Shown piece by piece: positions 1-13,300 of a stretch of 64,000 nucleotides of DNA. The notes under the pieces were generated by a model. That model worked only from the letters and a program-made list of their open reading frames with translations. It searched no databases and had not been told where the DNA came from. How positions within the stretch are numbered: the first letter of the stretch is position 1; each line of letters opens with the position of its first letter. Source of the DNA: Tribonema minus (lineage: Eukaryota; Sar; Xanthophyceae; Tribonematales; Tribonemataceae); contig JAFCMP010000133.1 in the NCBI GenBank assembly GCA_017506865.1, positions 124,001 through 188,000 on the forward strand. Direction: 5' to 3'. A program made the position numbers and the translations under genes.

Positions 1-1
1 G

Positions 2-3000
2 GCCGTGGCGAAGCGCCTCGCGGCAGCCACAGGCGCAGCCACGGGCGGCCGCGTCATGGTCATGAGCGTCCTCGAGGGCTCCAACAACCGGCGCCAGCGC
101 GCGTGGGCGTGGGCGGAGCCGCCGCACGTCGTCATCGGCAACCCCGAGACGCTGAGCGCGCTCGTCGCGGGCGGCGCCGTGCGCTGCAACGGCGTGCGCT
201 ACGTCGTCGTGGACGAGGTCGACGCGTGCCTGCGCAGCGGCGACGCGCGCGCCGCGCTCACCGCGCTGCTGGCGCGGCACCTGAGCCCGACGTTTGCGCA
301 GGTGCGCGCCGCGCCGCAATCGTCCTTTCAGAGATTGAGGACGCGCTGATTGGCGGCGTAATCGGGGACCAGGCGTAGGATGCGTGCTTTTACGATCCCG
401 GGGGGAAGCCGGCAGTGTGCGGCCCTCTGCGCGGCAGCGAGGGGTTGAAAGCCGTTCAGCTTCTGCTGCCGTAAAGCAGGCCATCTATTTGTGATAGCCT
501 GTCTTTCTACTGACGACTCGTGTGGGCTGATGCCGGGAGGCGCTTCTGGCGCGGCACCTGAGCCCGGCATTCGCGCAGGTGCGTGCAGCGCCGCGCCGCG
601 CGGCGTGATCCGTCGTTCTTTCAGTTCGAGGACGCACTGGTGACGGCGCAATTGGGGACCAGGCATAGAGTGCGTGCTCCTGGGCAGCCGGCGGTGTGCC
701 AAAGCACGCCTCGAGGTGACAGGCAGCCAACGAGTGTTGGCCACAGCTGCAGTAGAAGCGATAGCTGGGAGGCGCAGTTCAACGCACTGACCGCGGCCCT
801 GCGCGCGGCGGCGAGGTTTCGGTGGCCGTTCACCTTCCGCGGCGCAGCTGCCGTGGCAGAGGCCACCCATGCGCGATTCGCCCCGTCCATTTTTCGACTG
901 AGCACGCGCTGCTGACGGCGCGTGTAGGGGCTGATGCTGGGAGGCTGATATTTGCGTGCGCCCGCGCCGCCGCCGCCGCCGCTGCCAAGCAGGAGGAGGA
1001 GGCGGAGACGCCGCAGCTGCCAGGGGGCGTCGCGGTGACGGGCGCTACTCGGCAGCATCCTCATCTCTGCACACGCTGCCATTCACTTGAACGATATCTA
1101 CGCGCCCTTTCAGCGCACGCCGCACCGCGCACCCGGCCCCAACCCTAGCTCTACCCCTAAGCAATCGCACGCATACGCTCTGCCTGCGCGCCGCCGCCGC
1201 CGAGCAGGAGGAGGAGGCGGAGGTGCCGCAGCTGCCGGGGGGCGTCGCGGTGACGGGCGCTACTCGGCAGCATCCTCATCCCTAGCTCTAGCCCTAAGCA
1301 ATCACACGCATTCGCTCTGCCTGCGCGCCGCCGCCGCCGCCGCCGCCGCCGAGCAGGAGGAGGAGGCGGAGGTGCCGCAGCTGCCGGGGGGCGTCGCGGT
1401 GACGGGCGCGGCGGCGGCGGCGGACGGGGCGCGGCGGCGCGTGCGCGCGCGGCAGACGGTGTTCGCGAGCGCGACCGTGCCGCAGCACAACCACTTCATG
1501 CGCCAGTGCGTCGCGCAGCAGTGGACGCTCGCGGAGCCGGTGCACGTGCAGGTGACACTCAATTGCAACCCTACCTGTAGCTCTACCACTTATCCTGACC
1601 ATAGCCCTAGGATTAGCGCTATTTCGGAGTTTGCCGCTTCGTGCGCCAGTGCGTCGCGCAGCACTGGACGCTCCGCGGAGCCCGTGCACGTGCAGGTGAG
1701 CTCTCACAGTCATAACTGTCGTCGAGTGCATCATAGGATACATTCCTCTACGGGAGCAACTTAATCCGCGAACAAGCCACAGACTTTGTGCCCCGGAACT
1801 CCCGCGCCGCTGCGCACGCGTCCCGCTTCCGTACTTCATGTTTCCCCTCGAACTGCACGGTGGCTGGCTGGCCGCCGCCGCAGCATCGCCGCGCCGTGTG
1901 CTTTTCTCACAGAGGTGCGCTGCCTGGCAGCGGAGCAATACATTGCGTGTGCGCATGGGTGGCTGCACTGCCAGATGCACGTTCAATTTAGCAGCGAACG
2001 TGTCAGCGGCGCCAGCGCACGGTGAGCATCAGGACGGTGAGCATCCGCGCCGTGCCCCCCCCCACCCCGTAGAAGGAGCTTAACCGCCTGGCACTTGTGA
2101 CGCAAGTCGGTCCAGCGCTACGCTGCAAAGCAGTTCGCGGAGTGCTTTGTCGCAAGCATTTTGTTGCACGTGTGTGCGACGTCGCGCAGAGCGCAGATGA
2201 GCATCACTGCCAGCTGCGGCTCTTGGAACTCACTTCAGCATTTGCAGCTGGAGAACTTTATACAGCTGGAGATTTGCTGCGCGCGCGCACCCCCTGCACA
2301 CACAACACGCTCCGCTCCGCTCAGCGCTCATCACAGCATAACGCCGCCGCCGCGCAAGCGCCATGCAATGCGGGTGGCAGGCGCTGGGCCTCACCCACTG
2401 TGCGTGTGTGTCACAAGTCACGGGCGCCCACGGCCCCCCCTTCGCCATCAATCCGTTGAGCGTTGCTGCCACCGCATCTGTGCGCCCGCCACACTCGCAC
2501 GCGCTGCCGCTGAGCCATGTGGACGCCGCCGCGCCGTCGCCGCCGCCGCCGCCGCGCGCAGGTGCACCCGAAGGAGGCCATGCCGCCGGGCCTCACGCAC
2601 CACTACGTCACGTGCGCGCCGGCCAAGAAGCTCGCGGCGCTGCGCGCGCTCGTGCGGCGCGAGCTCGGCGGCGACGGCGGCGGCGGCGCCGCGGCAGCAC
2701 CGCGCGCGCTGGTCTTCGCGCAGGCCAACCGCCCGCTGGACCAGATGGCCGCAGCGCTGGACGCCGACCTGCGCAAGGCGCGCGGCGGCGGCGACGGCAG
2801 CGACGGCAGCAGCGCCGCCGCCGCGGCGCGGGACGGCGGCGCAGCAGCAGCAGCGGGCGGCGGCAACGACGCGGCGGCGGCGGCGGCGCCACTGGCGGAT
2901 GTGCTGCGCGAGGACCTTGGGCTCGCGCGGCGCGCGGACGCCGTCGCGCGGTATCGTGCCGGCGCCGCGCGCGTGCTGCTGACGACGGACCTCGCGGCGC

Positions 3001-3248
3001 GCGGCCTCGACGTGCCGGAGACGACGCACGTCTTCCACTTCGACCTCCCCGCTGACGCCGAGGGGTACATACACAGGGGGGGGCGCGCGGGGCGCCTCGG
3101 GCGCGCCGGCCGCGTCGTGAGCATCGTGACCCCGGAACAGGAGTTTGTGCTGCAGCGGCTGGCAAACGCCGTCGGCGTGGAGGTCGCGCAGCTGGGGAAG
3201 GCCGCTGGCGCTGGCACCGCTGTCGTCGCACCTGCAGCCAGTCAATGA
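2..3248 (+). CDS. RH58-like DEAD-box RNA helicase, 3' part (N-terminus outside window)
   Basis: ATP-dependent RNA helicase of the plastid RH58 type. Exons: 2-301, 1357-1551 and 2562-3248 (stop TGA 3246-3248), with phase-0 junctions. The first exon carries PPHVVIGNPETLSALV (motif Ib region) and the DEAD-box variant VVVDEVD. The second has the SAT motif in QTVFASATVPQHNHF. The third has helicase domain 2, with motif V TDLAARGLDVPETTH and motif VI YIHRGGRAGRLGRAG. The DEVD box, the VFASA.IPQH block and the C-terminal EFVLQR block fit Arabidopsis RH58 as I remember it, better than other DEAD-box proteins. Long Ala/Gly-rich inserts (about 2680-2890) lie between the conserved blocks. Motifs Q, I and Ia lie before the window. 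The start of exon 2 is the least certain boundary, because the preceding DNA holds two decayed copies of it. Family call firm; RH58 subtype and plastid location inferred. Confidence 0.85.
541..720 (+). repeat. Decayed copy (echo) of helicase exon 1 end plus intron start
   Basis: The stretch around 546-590 repeats the end of exon 1 (267-301) including the CAG|GTGCG donor. About 600-690 then repeats the following intron DNA (about 315-390): ATCGTCCTTTCAG-like, GACGCGCTGATTGGCG-like and GGGGACCAGGC. It lies inside intron 1 and no longer encodes a usable exon. Confidence 0.8.
961..1300 (+). repeat. Two echoes of the start of helicase exon 2
   Basis: Copies at about 961-1064 and 1190-1290 repeat the (GCC)n tract, the CAGGAGGAGGAGGCGGAG block and the CTGCCGGGGGGCGTCGCGG block found at the true exon start (about 1326-1410). 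Both echoes end in the same GGGCGCTACTCGGCAGCATC tail, whereas the third copy runs on into the conserved helicase sequence. The intron DNA between them (CTCTGCCTGCGCGCC) is repeated too, giving a tandem array of about 130-230 bp units. Confidence 0.85.
1636..1705 (+). repeat. Echo of the helicase exon 2 donor end
   Basis: This stretch repeats the exon 2 end (1496-1560), from the CTTC-TGCGCCAGTGCGTCGCGCAGCA block through GTGCACGTGCAG and an intact GTGAGC donor. It is frame-damaged relative to the exon and sits inside intron 2. Confidence 0.8.
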
Positions 3249-3320
3249 TACTGCTTTTGAATTGAAACTGCTTTTGAAGTGATACTGCTTTTGAAGTGAT
3301 AGTGCTATTGAAGTGATGGC
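3245..3320 (+). repeat. Short tandem repeat in the helicase 3' UTR
   Basis: Three to four units of about 19 bp (GATACTGCTTTTGAAGT-like) begin at the stop codon of the helicase gene and run into the presumed 3' UTR. Confidence 0.75.
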
Positions 3321-4373
3321 TTTGAGAAGATGTTGGTGGTGGGCTGCGCGCGATGCTTGCGTGGCTGCTGGCTTGCTGCGCGGCCATTTTGCTTGCTGCA
3401 TGCGTGGCTCTCGAGTTGCGGCGGCACTGTCTTTTTGCGAGATGCAACGGGCACCGAGCCGTGTAGGGCTTCCCAATGTGTCTGGATGGCGTACGTGCTG
3501 TGCTACGTGATTGGGATGTGAGGCGTGCAGCAGAGCAGTCGAGCACTGCCACGTCAAAAGGGTCTCACTGAATCATTTGAGCAATGCCCGGATTGTGTCG
3601 TTGATAGGGCTAGGGTTCGGATTGTGCCCGCTGGCCCGGCCTTGCGCACGTGTACGCCTGTTCGCGCGGCGCCGCTCTTGCAGCAGTCCGTCTCACACAT
3701 ATACAAAAGCCGTATGCAGCCAGCGCTGAACAGTCAGATTCCAAACCGTATGACCACCCAGGTGTTGGTGGGCACACCATGACCGTTGCGAAGTGGCGTC
3801 TCTATTAGACTATAATACTGAGCTCATGGCAAAGCGTACTTCGACGTTAGCATACGATCGCTGGACATGATAGGCGCTGTGGTGACTGAGCCTGCAACCG
3901 TGTTTGTCGCACGCGGTTGTTTGCCTGAAGGCACGCCATGGCGCTGCACTGCGCACTGCGGCGCTACTGGCAGTAGCACTTCTTGGCACGCCTGGAATGG
4001 CCTCCATACCAGTCCTTGCAGTATATGATCTGGTGACGACATGCACTGCTTGGCGTCTTACATGCTTGGCATCGACATTACTGGCATGCTTCACATCGAC
4101 ATGACGGTGCATGGTCGAGGTATGGTGGCTAGATGTGGCTGAACTCGGTTGCATCCGGATAGAGTCTGGAGCGTCGCACCCAATCATGATCGAGTTAGGC
4201 AAAAACGCTGCTCGGCACGCCGCGGAGGTGTGACATTGGGAAGCGCCGTTCCTGTCCTCTGCAGCAGTGACGCAGTCGTCTGTCGTCTTACCAGCCGCAG
4301 CAGCGCACTTACACATCCGGCCATTCAGCCACGGCACACATCACCGAGCTTCCTTCCAACTCCAGGTTGATCC
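3321..4373. other. Helicase-MetE intergenic region
   Basis: Both flanking genes point right, so this should hold the helicase 3' end and the MetE promoter. I see a degenerate telomere-like stretch near 3598-3620 and no convincing TATA box, open frame or RNA gene. The last roughly 60 bases (ending TCCAACTCCAGGTTGATCC) are probable MetE 5' UTR. Confidence 0.5.
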
Positions 4374-7300
4374 ATGACTGCCGCGCAGACTGCCACCCTC
4401 GGCTTTCCTCGCATTGGCCCCAATCGCGAGCTCAAGAAGGTGAGTGGACATTGCTTTTGCGTGCAATTGTCCAATTCACCAGCTAGCGCCGAGTAACACA
4501 AAGAGACGCCATGCGGTTTGTGAAGTGCTGCGTGATGATAAAATGGGGCTACACACCTCGCTGGCGGTCCAGTCCATCACTTCTGGAGCGGCAAAACCGG
4601 CGAGGTGAGCCGTACTTGAGCGTGTTAGCCATGCGCTATATGCTGTCAGCAAGCGGCGGCTGTCTTGTACATCCGCGGCACGGGATCCATCGAGAAAACA
4701 GCCTCGATGCGGTTGATGCGTGTGACAGTGAAGCCGTGAGTCATGCGCTCATACTCAGTGGATGAAAGAGCTTATGCGCCGCTGTGCGTGCACAATCAGC
4801 CTCGCTAGACGGTGGCGCCAGCTCATGCCGCAATCATCGAAAGCGGCCGCTTGCCCCAGAAGGCATACGTACTCCCCCCCGCAGCGCGTGCACTTGTTGT
4901 ACACACATGCCGCTGCGGCCTTGATTCTGACAAACGCTGTCAAGATCCTGCTTCAGTCGAATCAATCTCAATAGCTCACTATTACAAACATACTGGCAAG
5001 CATACGTACTTCGCTGCGCTCAGGGCGGTTTTTTTTTGCGGGGCTGCAGCGACTTCGCCTGGGCTGCAGACCTGTAGGAATTTATACTTGTACTTTTTAT
5101 TAATCCTCGCTCAGGGCGCGAAAAAGCCCAGATGATTGGCATCTAGCTGTAAAGAATCTACATGTTGTATGACAGTATGAAAGTGTCGCAACGACAACCA
5201 CTCAAACGCCGCCGCCGCCACATGGCATACTTGTACATGCATCAGCCGGTATACTTGCAAGCAGTGCGCGTGCATAGTCCGGTGCACCTCATTCACACAG
5301 GGCTTTGCTTACAAAAGTACGCTAGAAATGTAAGTGGTAAGAGATGATGCAACGTGAACGCTCTACAGTACGCCGCCTCTCACCGCCATCAGCTGCGGGT
5401 GCGCCGTGCCCCCCCCCCCCCCCCCCCCTGTACAGCTGAGCCGCATACACGCTGGCATGTGTTTGTGCCTACCTGAGCCGTAACGTGCAGTGCATACATA
5501 GTAGGCGACCTGCACCGAGTACTGTAAGCATGCTGGCACAGGCAGGTATGCTTGCACCCTGAGCCAACATTTCAGTACGCGCCCCAAGCCGTGACGTGCG
5601 CGTTCAACCCGCGGTATGCTGAGCACCGCCAACTTGCTTATATATGGGTACGTATGTATGCGCCCGCCTTGAGCGGCAAGGCACACCAGCCGAGCGCTGC
5701 ACCCCCTGCCGGCGTAGGTATGTATGCACACGCCGTCCTGAGCCGTGTCATCCGCATCAGCTGAGCGCTGCACTCCCTTCCTATGGGTATGTATGTATGC
5801 GCGCCGCGCACTGATCCGTGCTGCACATCCCCCCCCCCCCCCCCCACCTCCCCGCGCGCACCTCAAGCCGGGGAGGCCCACTGGGCCACCCGTCGGTACA
5901 AGCATATGCATGCATGTATGCGCGCCGCGCCCTGAGCCGTGCTGCACATTCCCCCCACCGGCCCCCCCCCCCCCCTGCAGGCCGTGGAGGCCCACTGGGC
6001 CGGCAAGCTGTCCGAGGCCGACATGCTCGCGGCCGCGCAGAAGGTGGAGGAGGAGGCGTGGTCGCTGCAGGCGGCCGCGGGCGTCGACCTCATCGCCGTC
6101 GGCGACTTCAACCTGTACGACCAAGTGCTGCAGTACACCGACGCGCTGGACCTGGTGAGCGCGCGCACATTTGCTGACCGCTGTGGCAGCGGCGGTGATC
6201 CTGTTAGTGTAAGGGTTAGGGCTAGGGTTGGGGTAACCCTGAAACAAATAGAAAGTGCTAGGGCGCACGCGCCAGTTGTTGAGTTTGCAGCACTATTACC
6301 GGTGTGATGCGTTCAAATGTAGGTAGTGCATCATCGCTGTCAGCGACTTCAACCTGTATGACCAAAAGCTGCACAACACCGACGCCCTGGACCTGATGAG
6401 CGCACACGCCGTCGCTGAGCGCTGCTGCAGTAGAGTATTGTGTATATAGTGTGCCAATACATCCATTGGCAATGTGTCAAGGAAGTCGGCTGCTGTTGAT
6501 TGATTTGCTGGCAGCTTTGCCGCTGTGGCACGTGCGCTGCAGTGCGCTGGTTTGCTGGATCCAGCGCATCACAGCCTCAGTGCTGCGTAGACTTGAAAAG
6601 CAGATCATTTGCAGAAAAGCAGGTTGTTTGCAGTAACAAAGTGGTATTGGTTATGGCCACGTGATGATGATTCGCCATTGCCATCAAAATCCCAACTTCT
6701 GTGTGAGAGTGCGGCAGCCATGCGTCTGCTCAGGCTAGTCTGCTCCCGGCTGCTTCAGTAATTGGCTCAAGTGAGAGTTTGAATAAATATATAACCCCTC
6801 CCTCAGTTGTATATAATCTATGTACTTATTAATTCTCGCTCAGGGCGCGAAACAGCCCAGACAAATGGCATCTAACTTGAAGCTTGCTGTGCGGAATCTA
6901 CATGTCGTGTGACAATCCGAAAGCATCTCAACGACAACCACTCAAACGCCGCCGCCGCCAAATGGCATCTCCGGATCCTCCACTACTTCCTCCTCCACGT
7001 GCCCCCCCCAATCTATGTACTTCAAATATATGTATGCATACACATAGAGCCCGCCTTCTAACGGCTCTCACAAAGTACCACCAAGCTCTGCGATCCTCCA
7101 GGCAGCAGAACATACGGGTAGGCACATTTACCCTAAACGAGCATACCTGCCGCTGCTCGCTGCTGCGCAGGTGCCGGAGAGGTTCGCCGGCGTCCAGAGG
7201 GGTACCGCCAGGGCGTTCATGATGGCTCGCGGCGCCGAGGGCAAGCCCGCACTCGACATGACTAAGGTGCGCGACGAATTCTTTTTCTTCACATGATGTG

Positions 7301-10300
7301 TAGTGAGCAGATGACGGACGTACCGTGTGTCATTGTCACTTATTCTCGCTTGAGGCGCATGATGGCGCGTGGCGCCGAGGGCAAGCCTGCACTCGACTTG
7401 ACAAAGGTGAGCGTCGTTGTATTGTTCCTCCACATCATGATAATCAAGCCTCTCAATTATTGTTCCATGCTTGAGTCAGCGAATTGGTGGACCTACCGCA
7501 TGTACCTACGTGACGCAGGTGCGTGCATCAAGAAGCCCGCTGCAGACAAATGCCGAATTGCGCGCCCATTTATCGAGCAATTCACGCGGCGGGTTGTAGT
7601 GACCGTGGTCAGGCAGTCTGCGGCCGCCAACGCATCTTGTTTCCGGCTGTATGTGCGCACATGGGTGCTGCTAGTAGTGTTCTCAACAGAATGTGTAGGT
7701 CCCTTAAATGAGCGCGTCAAGACCCAGGCAGCAGGGCACGACAAAATCATAACATGCCCACTGCCACAAGCTAGAGTTCAACGACCCTCTACTGAACGCG
7801 TGCTGCTGCACACACACACCCCCCCCGCCCCCCCCGCCGCCCCCCACCCCAGTTCTTCAACACCAACTACCACTACAATGTCCCCGAGCTGCGCGTCGAC
7901 ATGGAGCCGCGCCCCGCCTTCACAGCGCTGCTCAGCAGCATCAAGCGCGGCGTCGCGGCGCTCGGCGGCGCGCGCGCCGCCGCCGTGATCCTCGGCCCCG
8001 TCACCTTCCTCCACCTCGCCAAGTTCACCGATGGCGGCAGCGCGGCGGCGGGGCGCGCGGCGCTGCTCGCGAAGCTCGTCTCCGCGTACCGCGCGCTGCT
8101 GCGCGACGCGGCAGCGCTCGGCGTCGCCGAGCTGCAGCTGCACGAGCCCGCGCTGTGCGCTGCCGCCGACAGCGCGGAGCTGCGCGCGCTGTACGCGAGC
8201 GCGTACCCCGCGATCCTGGAGGCGCTGCCTACGAGCGGCGCCGGCGCCGCCGCGGTGAACGTCGTGTCGTACTTCGATGACGTCGACGACGCGACGTTCG
8301 CGTGGCTCGCCGCGCTGCCGCGCGTCGCGGCGGTGTCGCTCGACTTCACGCGCGGCGACGCCGTCGGCGTGCTGGCGCGCCACGGCCCGCTCGTATGTGA
8401 GGGGAGCGCTAGCGCCGGCGGATATCTCCATTGCATGTGTATTCCTCTCGGCTCTGCGCGCGTTTGTTGAGCCTCCCGGCAATGCGATCGGGTGTATTTC
8501 TCGACTATATGCGCGGTCGCTGAGCATCAGCTGCAATGCGAATCTTCGCACGGCGTTGTTCTGTGGCCCGGCAGCGTCAGTTGTGTGGTGCTGGCTTTCT
8601 TGGCGCGGCTTGCGGTGCAAAGTGCGGGGTTTTGAATGCGCTCTGTACAGGAGCTCACGCGGCTTGATGAGCGGCCACGCTTGCTGAGGGGTGCGGGCAG
8701 GCTGCAATGAGCACTGCCACATGTACTTCGAATGTCGTAGGCAGGTATGCATAGAGCTGCCGCACCCTCACACGCAGCAGAGCCGTTGGCGAGGTCAGCC
8801 GGCACCACCTGCTGAGACGTGAGCTCACTGCAGCTCCAATACGTATGCAAAATACGCTGTTTCATGTCATCCAGCACACCATACAGAACTATCTCGGCTC
8901 CTGACTGCACCCCCCCCCCCCCCCCCCCCCCTCTGTCCGCATTTATAAAAAGCTAGTCATTCAGCCTTCTCATTTGATTCTGAAAGGCATGTTTTATGTC
9001 TGGCTGAAACGTGTATGTGTGTAACGGCTGTCATTGTTCTCCCCCCCCCCCCCCCCTCGCCCCCCACCCCACCCCCCAGGCAAGACCCTCGGTGCCGGCG
9101 TCATCGACGCGCGCTCCCCCTGGCGCGCCGACCCCGATACCATCCTACCCCTGCTGCGCGCGATCCGCTCGGCCGCGGGCCCCGCCACCCCCATTCGCAT
9201 CCAGCCCTCCGCCAACCTGCAGTTCGTGCCGGTGGACGCCGCGTGTGAGAAGGGGCTGCACGCGGCGCGACCCGCCGTCGCGGGGGCGCTCGCGTTCGCG
9301 GCGCAGAAGCTGCGCGAGCTGCGCGACGTCGCCGCGGCGCTCGCCGCGGGCGCGGACGGCGCCGCCGCCGCCAAGGCCCTCGAGGTGCGTGCTACTCATC
9401 GCCATCATCGTAAATGAGTTTGAAGTGTGTTCTGTGCTCCTTAGCCATGATGTCGCTAGGTGATGCCTGTAAAGAGTATGAAGGTATGTAGGTATGTGTA
9501 ATGCTCGCCCCGGATATGTGTAATGCTCGCCGCGGGCGCGGACGGCGCCGCTGCCGCCAAGGCCCTCGATGTGCTTTCGTTGGCAACGTCATTCAGAAGT
9601 GATCGTCAACGCGCAGTGAGACTCTTTCAGGGTAGCCACAAGATGCGTGTGAAGAGATGCAGGTGTAGGTATGAGTGATGTTTGCCGCAGGCGCGGACGG
9701 CGCCGCCGCCGCCAAGGCCTTTGAGATTCGTGCTACGTAGCCATCATTGTGGGTGCTTGAAACCAGTGCGTGGCTACACACTGCAGCACTGCCGTGCACG
9801 CTCGCATGCACTTGCAGGGTGGCCACAGCTCGAGTACTTCTATGTGTACACGATGTGTCTTCAAGTAGTAGTGCCAGTGAATGTAAATCCTGCGTTGAGT
9901 ACAAATATATTTACAGATGTACATACTCTTACAAATGTTCATGCGCGGTCGCTGCAGGCGCACGCAGCCGCGTGGGCTGCCTTCCGACGTCGGGGCTCAG
10001 CGGCGTCGCGTGCGCGGCCGCCGCGGAGAGAAAAGTGGCAGCGCTCGGCGACGGTGCCTTCATCGCTCACAACCGGTATTGTTATCATTCATGTACATAA
10101 ATGTTTTATGATTTCATCGCTCACGCGCGGTCCCTGCAGGCGCACGCGGCCGCGTGGACCGCCTTCCGCGCGTCGACGTCGGGGCTCAGCGGCGCCGCGT
10201 GCGCCGCCGCCACAGAGAAGAGGGTGGCAGCGCTCGGCGACGGCGCCTTCAAGCGCGCGCTGCCCTTCGAGGAGCGCGTCAAGCTGCAGCTGCCGGGGCT

Positions 10301-13300
10301 GCCGCTGCTGCCAACGACCACCATCGGCAGCTTCCCGCAGGTGCGCGCGGCGCATGCAAAAACTCCGTGGTGTAGTCGTTTGTCGGTTGAGCGGTTTGGG
10401 AATTTGATGCGCGCCTTGTGGCAAAAGCAGTGAAGGACTATGGAAATGGACGGTTGAGGTCTTGCTGATTTGATTGCTCAATCGCGCAACGCTGGGCCTA
10501 GAGTGCACTCCAGTAGGTCAGAGCGACACTAGGCGAGCTTCATCCATCCAAGCGCACTTTGCCCCTTTTGAGGGAGTCGGCGCAACTTCAAGTTGCAACT
10601 GCCCCCCCCCCCCCCCCCCCCAGTGGTGTGGGACCGGGTGGCCGACAGCATGAGCAGAAGCATGCAATGGTCAATGCTCACTAAAACAATACAAGCACTT
10701 AATGCAAAAATGAGAGTGCACACTGACCCTTGGGGTTACGTTGAATCGTGGTTTTCTGGGCTGCCGGCCACAATGCGGCCTGGCACAGCCACTTTTAGGC
10801 TCTCTCTTGAGAGTGGTTCACGGCCTGCAGTGCAGCTCTCAAACACGAATGCTGAGGCTGACTGCGCTGCCGCATCTGAGCTAGAGCCAAACAGTGGTCA
10901 GCATTTGACTGTGGAGGGGAGCGCACGCTGCCCTCGAGGCCAGGGATAGGGGCAAAACTATGGTTACAAATATAACCAGAGGGTTGGGAAGAGCACATTC
11001 AACTGTTTCGCCGCTCTGAACGCCATAGCTGGCGGGGTCAGGCGTAGCTGATTCCGGCGCTGCTGGCTTGCATGGCATTCCCATGGATTGCAACTTCCAA
11101 CTAGTGCTCGAAGATTTACGCACATGGCGCTGTGTACACAACATGCTGTAGACATGAATTACAGTTTCTGGCTTCATCAGCTCGATTACTTGAAAGTATA
11201 CCATTATTAGGTAGCATCTGTCAACGACGCCGAGAGTAGTAGCTTCCATCCTAATCATCAAAAGTCAACAATGATTGCTATACCTACTCTTGCCGCTGCT
11301 TGCTGCCAACTGCGGCAGCAGTGAGTGAACGAGGCTGTTGGCAAACTGCCGCAACATCAGAGGCGCCGCCGGCAGTTATCATCAGAATTAATGCACACAC
11401 TTGATGTGAGAGCATGCAGGCTCATCGGGCTTTGCTTTGCGCGTTTGTACGTCAGCTGAAGGCACCCACTGCGAGATACGCTGCAGCAGCAGAGTATGGA
11501 ATGTTGCAGCCGCATCTGTTGAAACGAGTGTGTGCCATCAATCCGTTCAACCACCCCCACAAATGGATGCTCACAGAACAACATAAGAGCCGGCCCTCTC
11601 GTGACCCCTTCGCGATCTGTGTGCCGCCAATGCGTTCAGCTATCCACAAGATGGATGCTTCCTGAACAGCGTCACAACTAGACCACTGTCGTACGCAGGA
11701 TATGCTGCAGTAGCAGAGCCCGGAATGTTGCAGCTGCATGTTTGTGTACCGTCAGTCCGTTCAACCAACGCCCCATACGATGAATGCTTCCGAAACAGCG
11801 CCTCAACCCGCGCTTTCTTGCGCTCTTTGTAATGAGGGTGCCGTCGATGCCTTCCACCACCCACAAGGTGGATGCGTCCAGTACAGCGTCTCAACCCTCT
11901 TTTGGAATACACAACCCTCTAATTAGACCACTGCCGTACCCCCTTGATTGCGCAGACCCCCGAGGTGCGCCGCCTGCGCAACCAGCTCAAGAAGGGGACC
12001 ATCATGCAGGAGCAGTACGACCGCGCCATCGACACGCACATCGCCTACGCGATTGGGGTGCAGGTACGCACGGCTGCGTGCCTGCATACCGTGTGGCGTC
12101 TTGCGTGTCATATCGTATGCAACGTCATGCGTTCCATACGTCATGCATTATATACCTGCCTGCGGCTGCATACCTGCATGCCCTGTGGCGCCATGCATTA
12201 CATACCTGCCTGCGGCTGCACACCTGCATACCCTGTGGCATCAGTCATTACGGTGTCATGCATTGTATACCTACCCGCGTCTGCATACCTGCATGCCCTA
12301 TGGCGCCATGCACCATCTATCCCATACTCTTGATGCAGGCAATCAGGCTTGGGGGGAGCTCGCTCGCTTTTTTTTTTTTTGACGTCGCGCCAGGAGCGCG
12401 CTACGCATGTGCAATACCTGCACACTCTGTGCCATCACCACCTACTTTTGAGTGTGCTTCCGACACTGGGCGCAAAGCCTCCAGCGCACTCCAAACAAGG
12501 CACGCCGCAGTGATTTCGACAGTTCCAAGTCCAGCACCGGCGTCGCCGCGCTCTGCCATGCACGAAGCTGCAGCCGCCACTGAAATAGTACTGAAGCGTG
12601 TGAGCCGCTGCTTCACCATGAAACTTCAAGTCAGGCACTGTGAATTTTCAAGTCAGGCACTGCGTCACCCCTTGAACATGTCCGCAGGACGCGCTACCCC
12701 TTGACATCCTCGTGCACAGCGAGGCCGCGCGAATGGACATGGTTGAATTCTTCAAGCTGAAATTTCCAGTTTAGTGCCGCGTCACCCCTTGAACCTCTTT
12801 CCCGTCGCGCAGGATGCGCTGGGCCTCGACATCCTGGTGCATGGCGAAGGTGAGCGCACCGACATGGCCAAAACTTCTTAGAGAAGCTGAAACTTCAAGT
12901 CTGATGCCGCTTCACCTTTTTGAACGTTGTCTCCGCCTTCGTGCGCAGGGCGCGCTGGGCATCAACATCCTCTTGCACGAACATGATTGAGTACCTTGAG
13001 CTGAAACTTCAGGCCTCGAAGTCCAATGCCGCATCACACCTTGAACTTTGCTCCCGTCGCGCAGGACGCGCTGGGCCTCGACATACTCGTGCACGGCGAG
13101 GCAGAGCTGAAACTTCAATTCTAAAGCCGCGTCACCCCTTGAACTTTTTCCATTCGCGTGCAGGACGCACTTGGCCTGGACATCCTCGTGCACGGCGAAG
13201 CCGAGCGCACCGACATGGTGGAGTTCTTTGGCCAGCAGCTCGAGGGCATGGCCTTCACGGAGAACGGCTGGGTGCAGTCGTACGGCTCGCGCTGCGTGCG

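Noticed and set aside
2448-3557. Long minus-strand frames over the helicase
   Set aside because: They arise from GC-rich codon bias. They show no motif, while the plus frame has helicase motifs V and VI.
7293-7988. Open frame of 231 codons
   Set aside because: It covers intron 3, including the exon 3 echo, and reads exon 4 out of frame.
11450-12330. CRISPR-like array
   Set aside because: Units are degenerate, with no constant repeat and unique spacers, and lie inside eukaryotic introns.
11784-12704. Open frame of 306 codons in the MetE region
   Set aside because: It runs through repeats of introns 6 and 7 and crosses exon 7 in a different frame from MetE.
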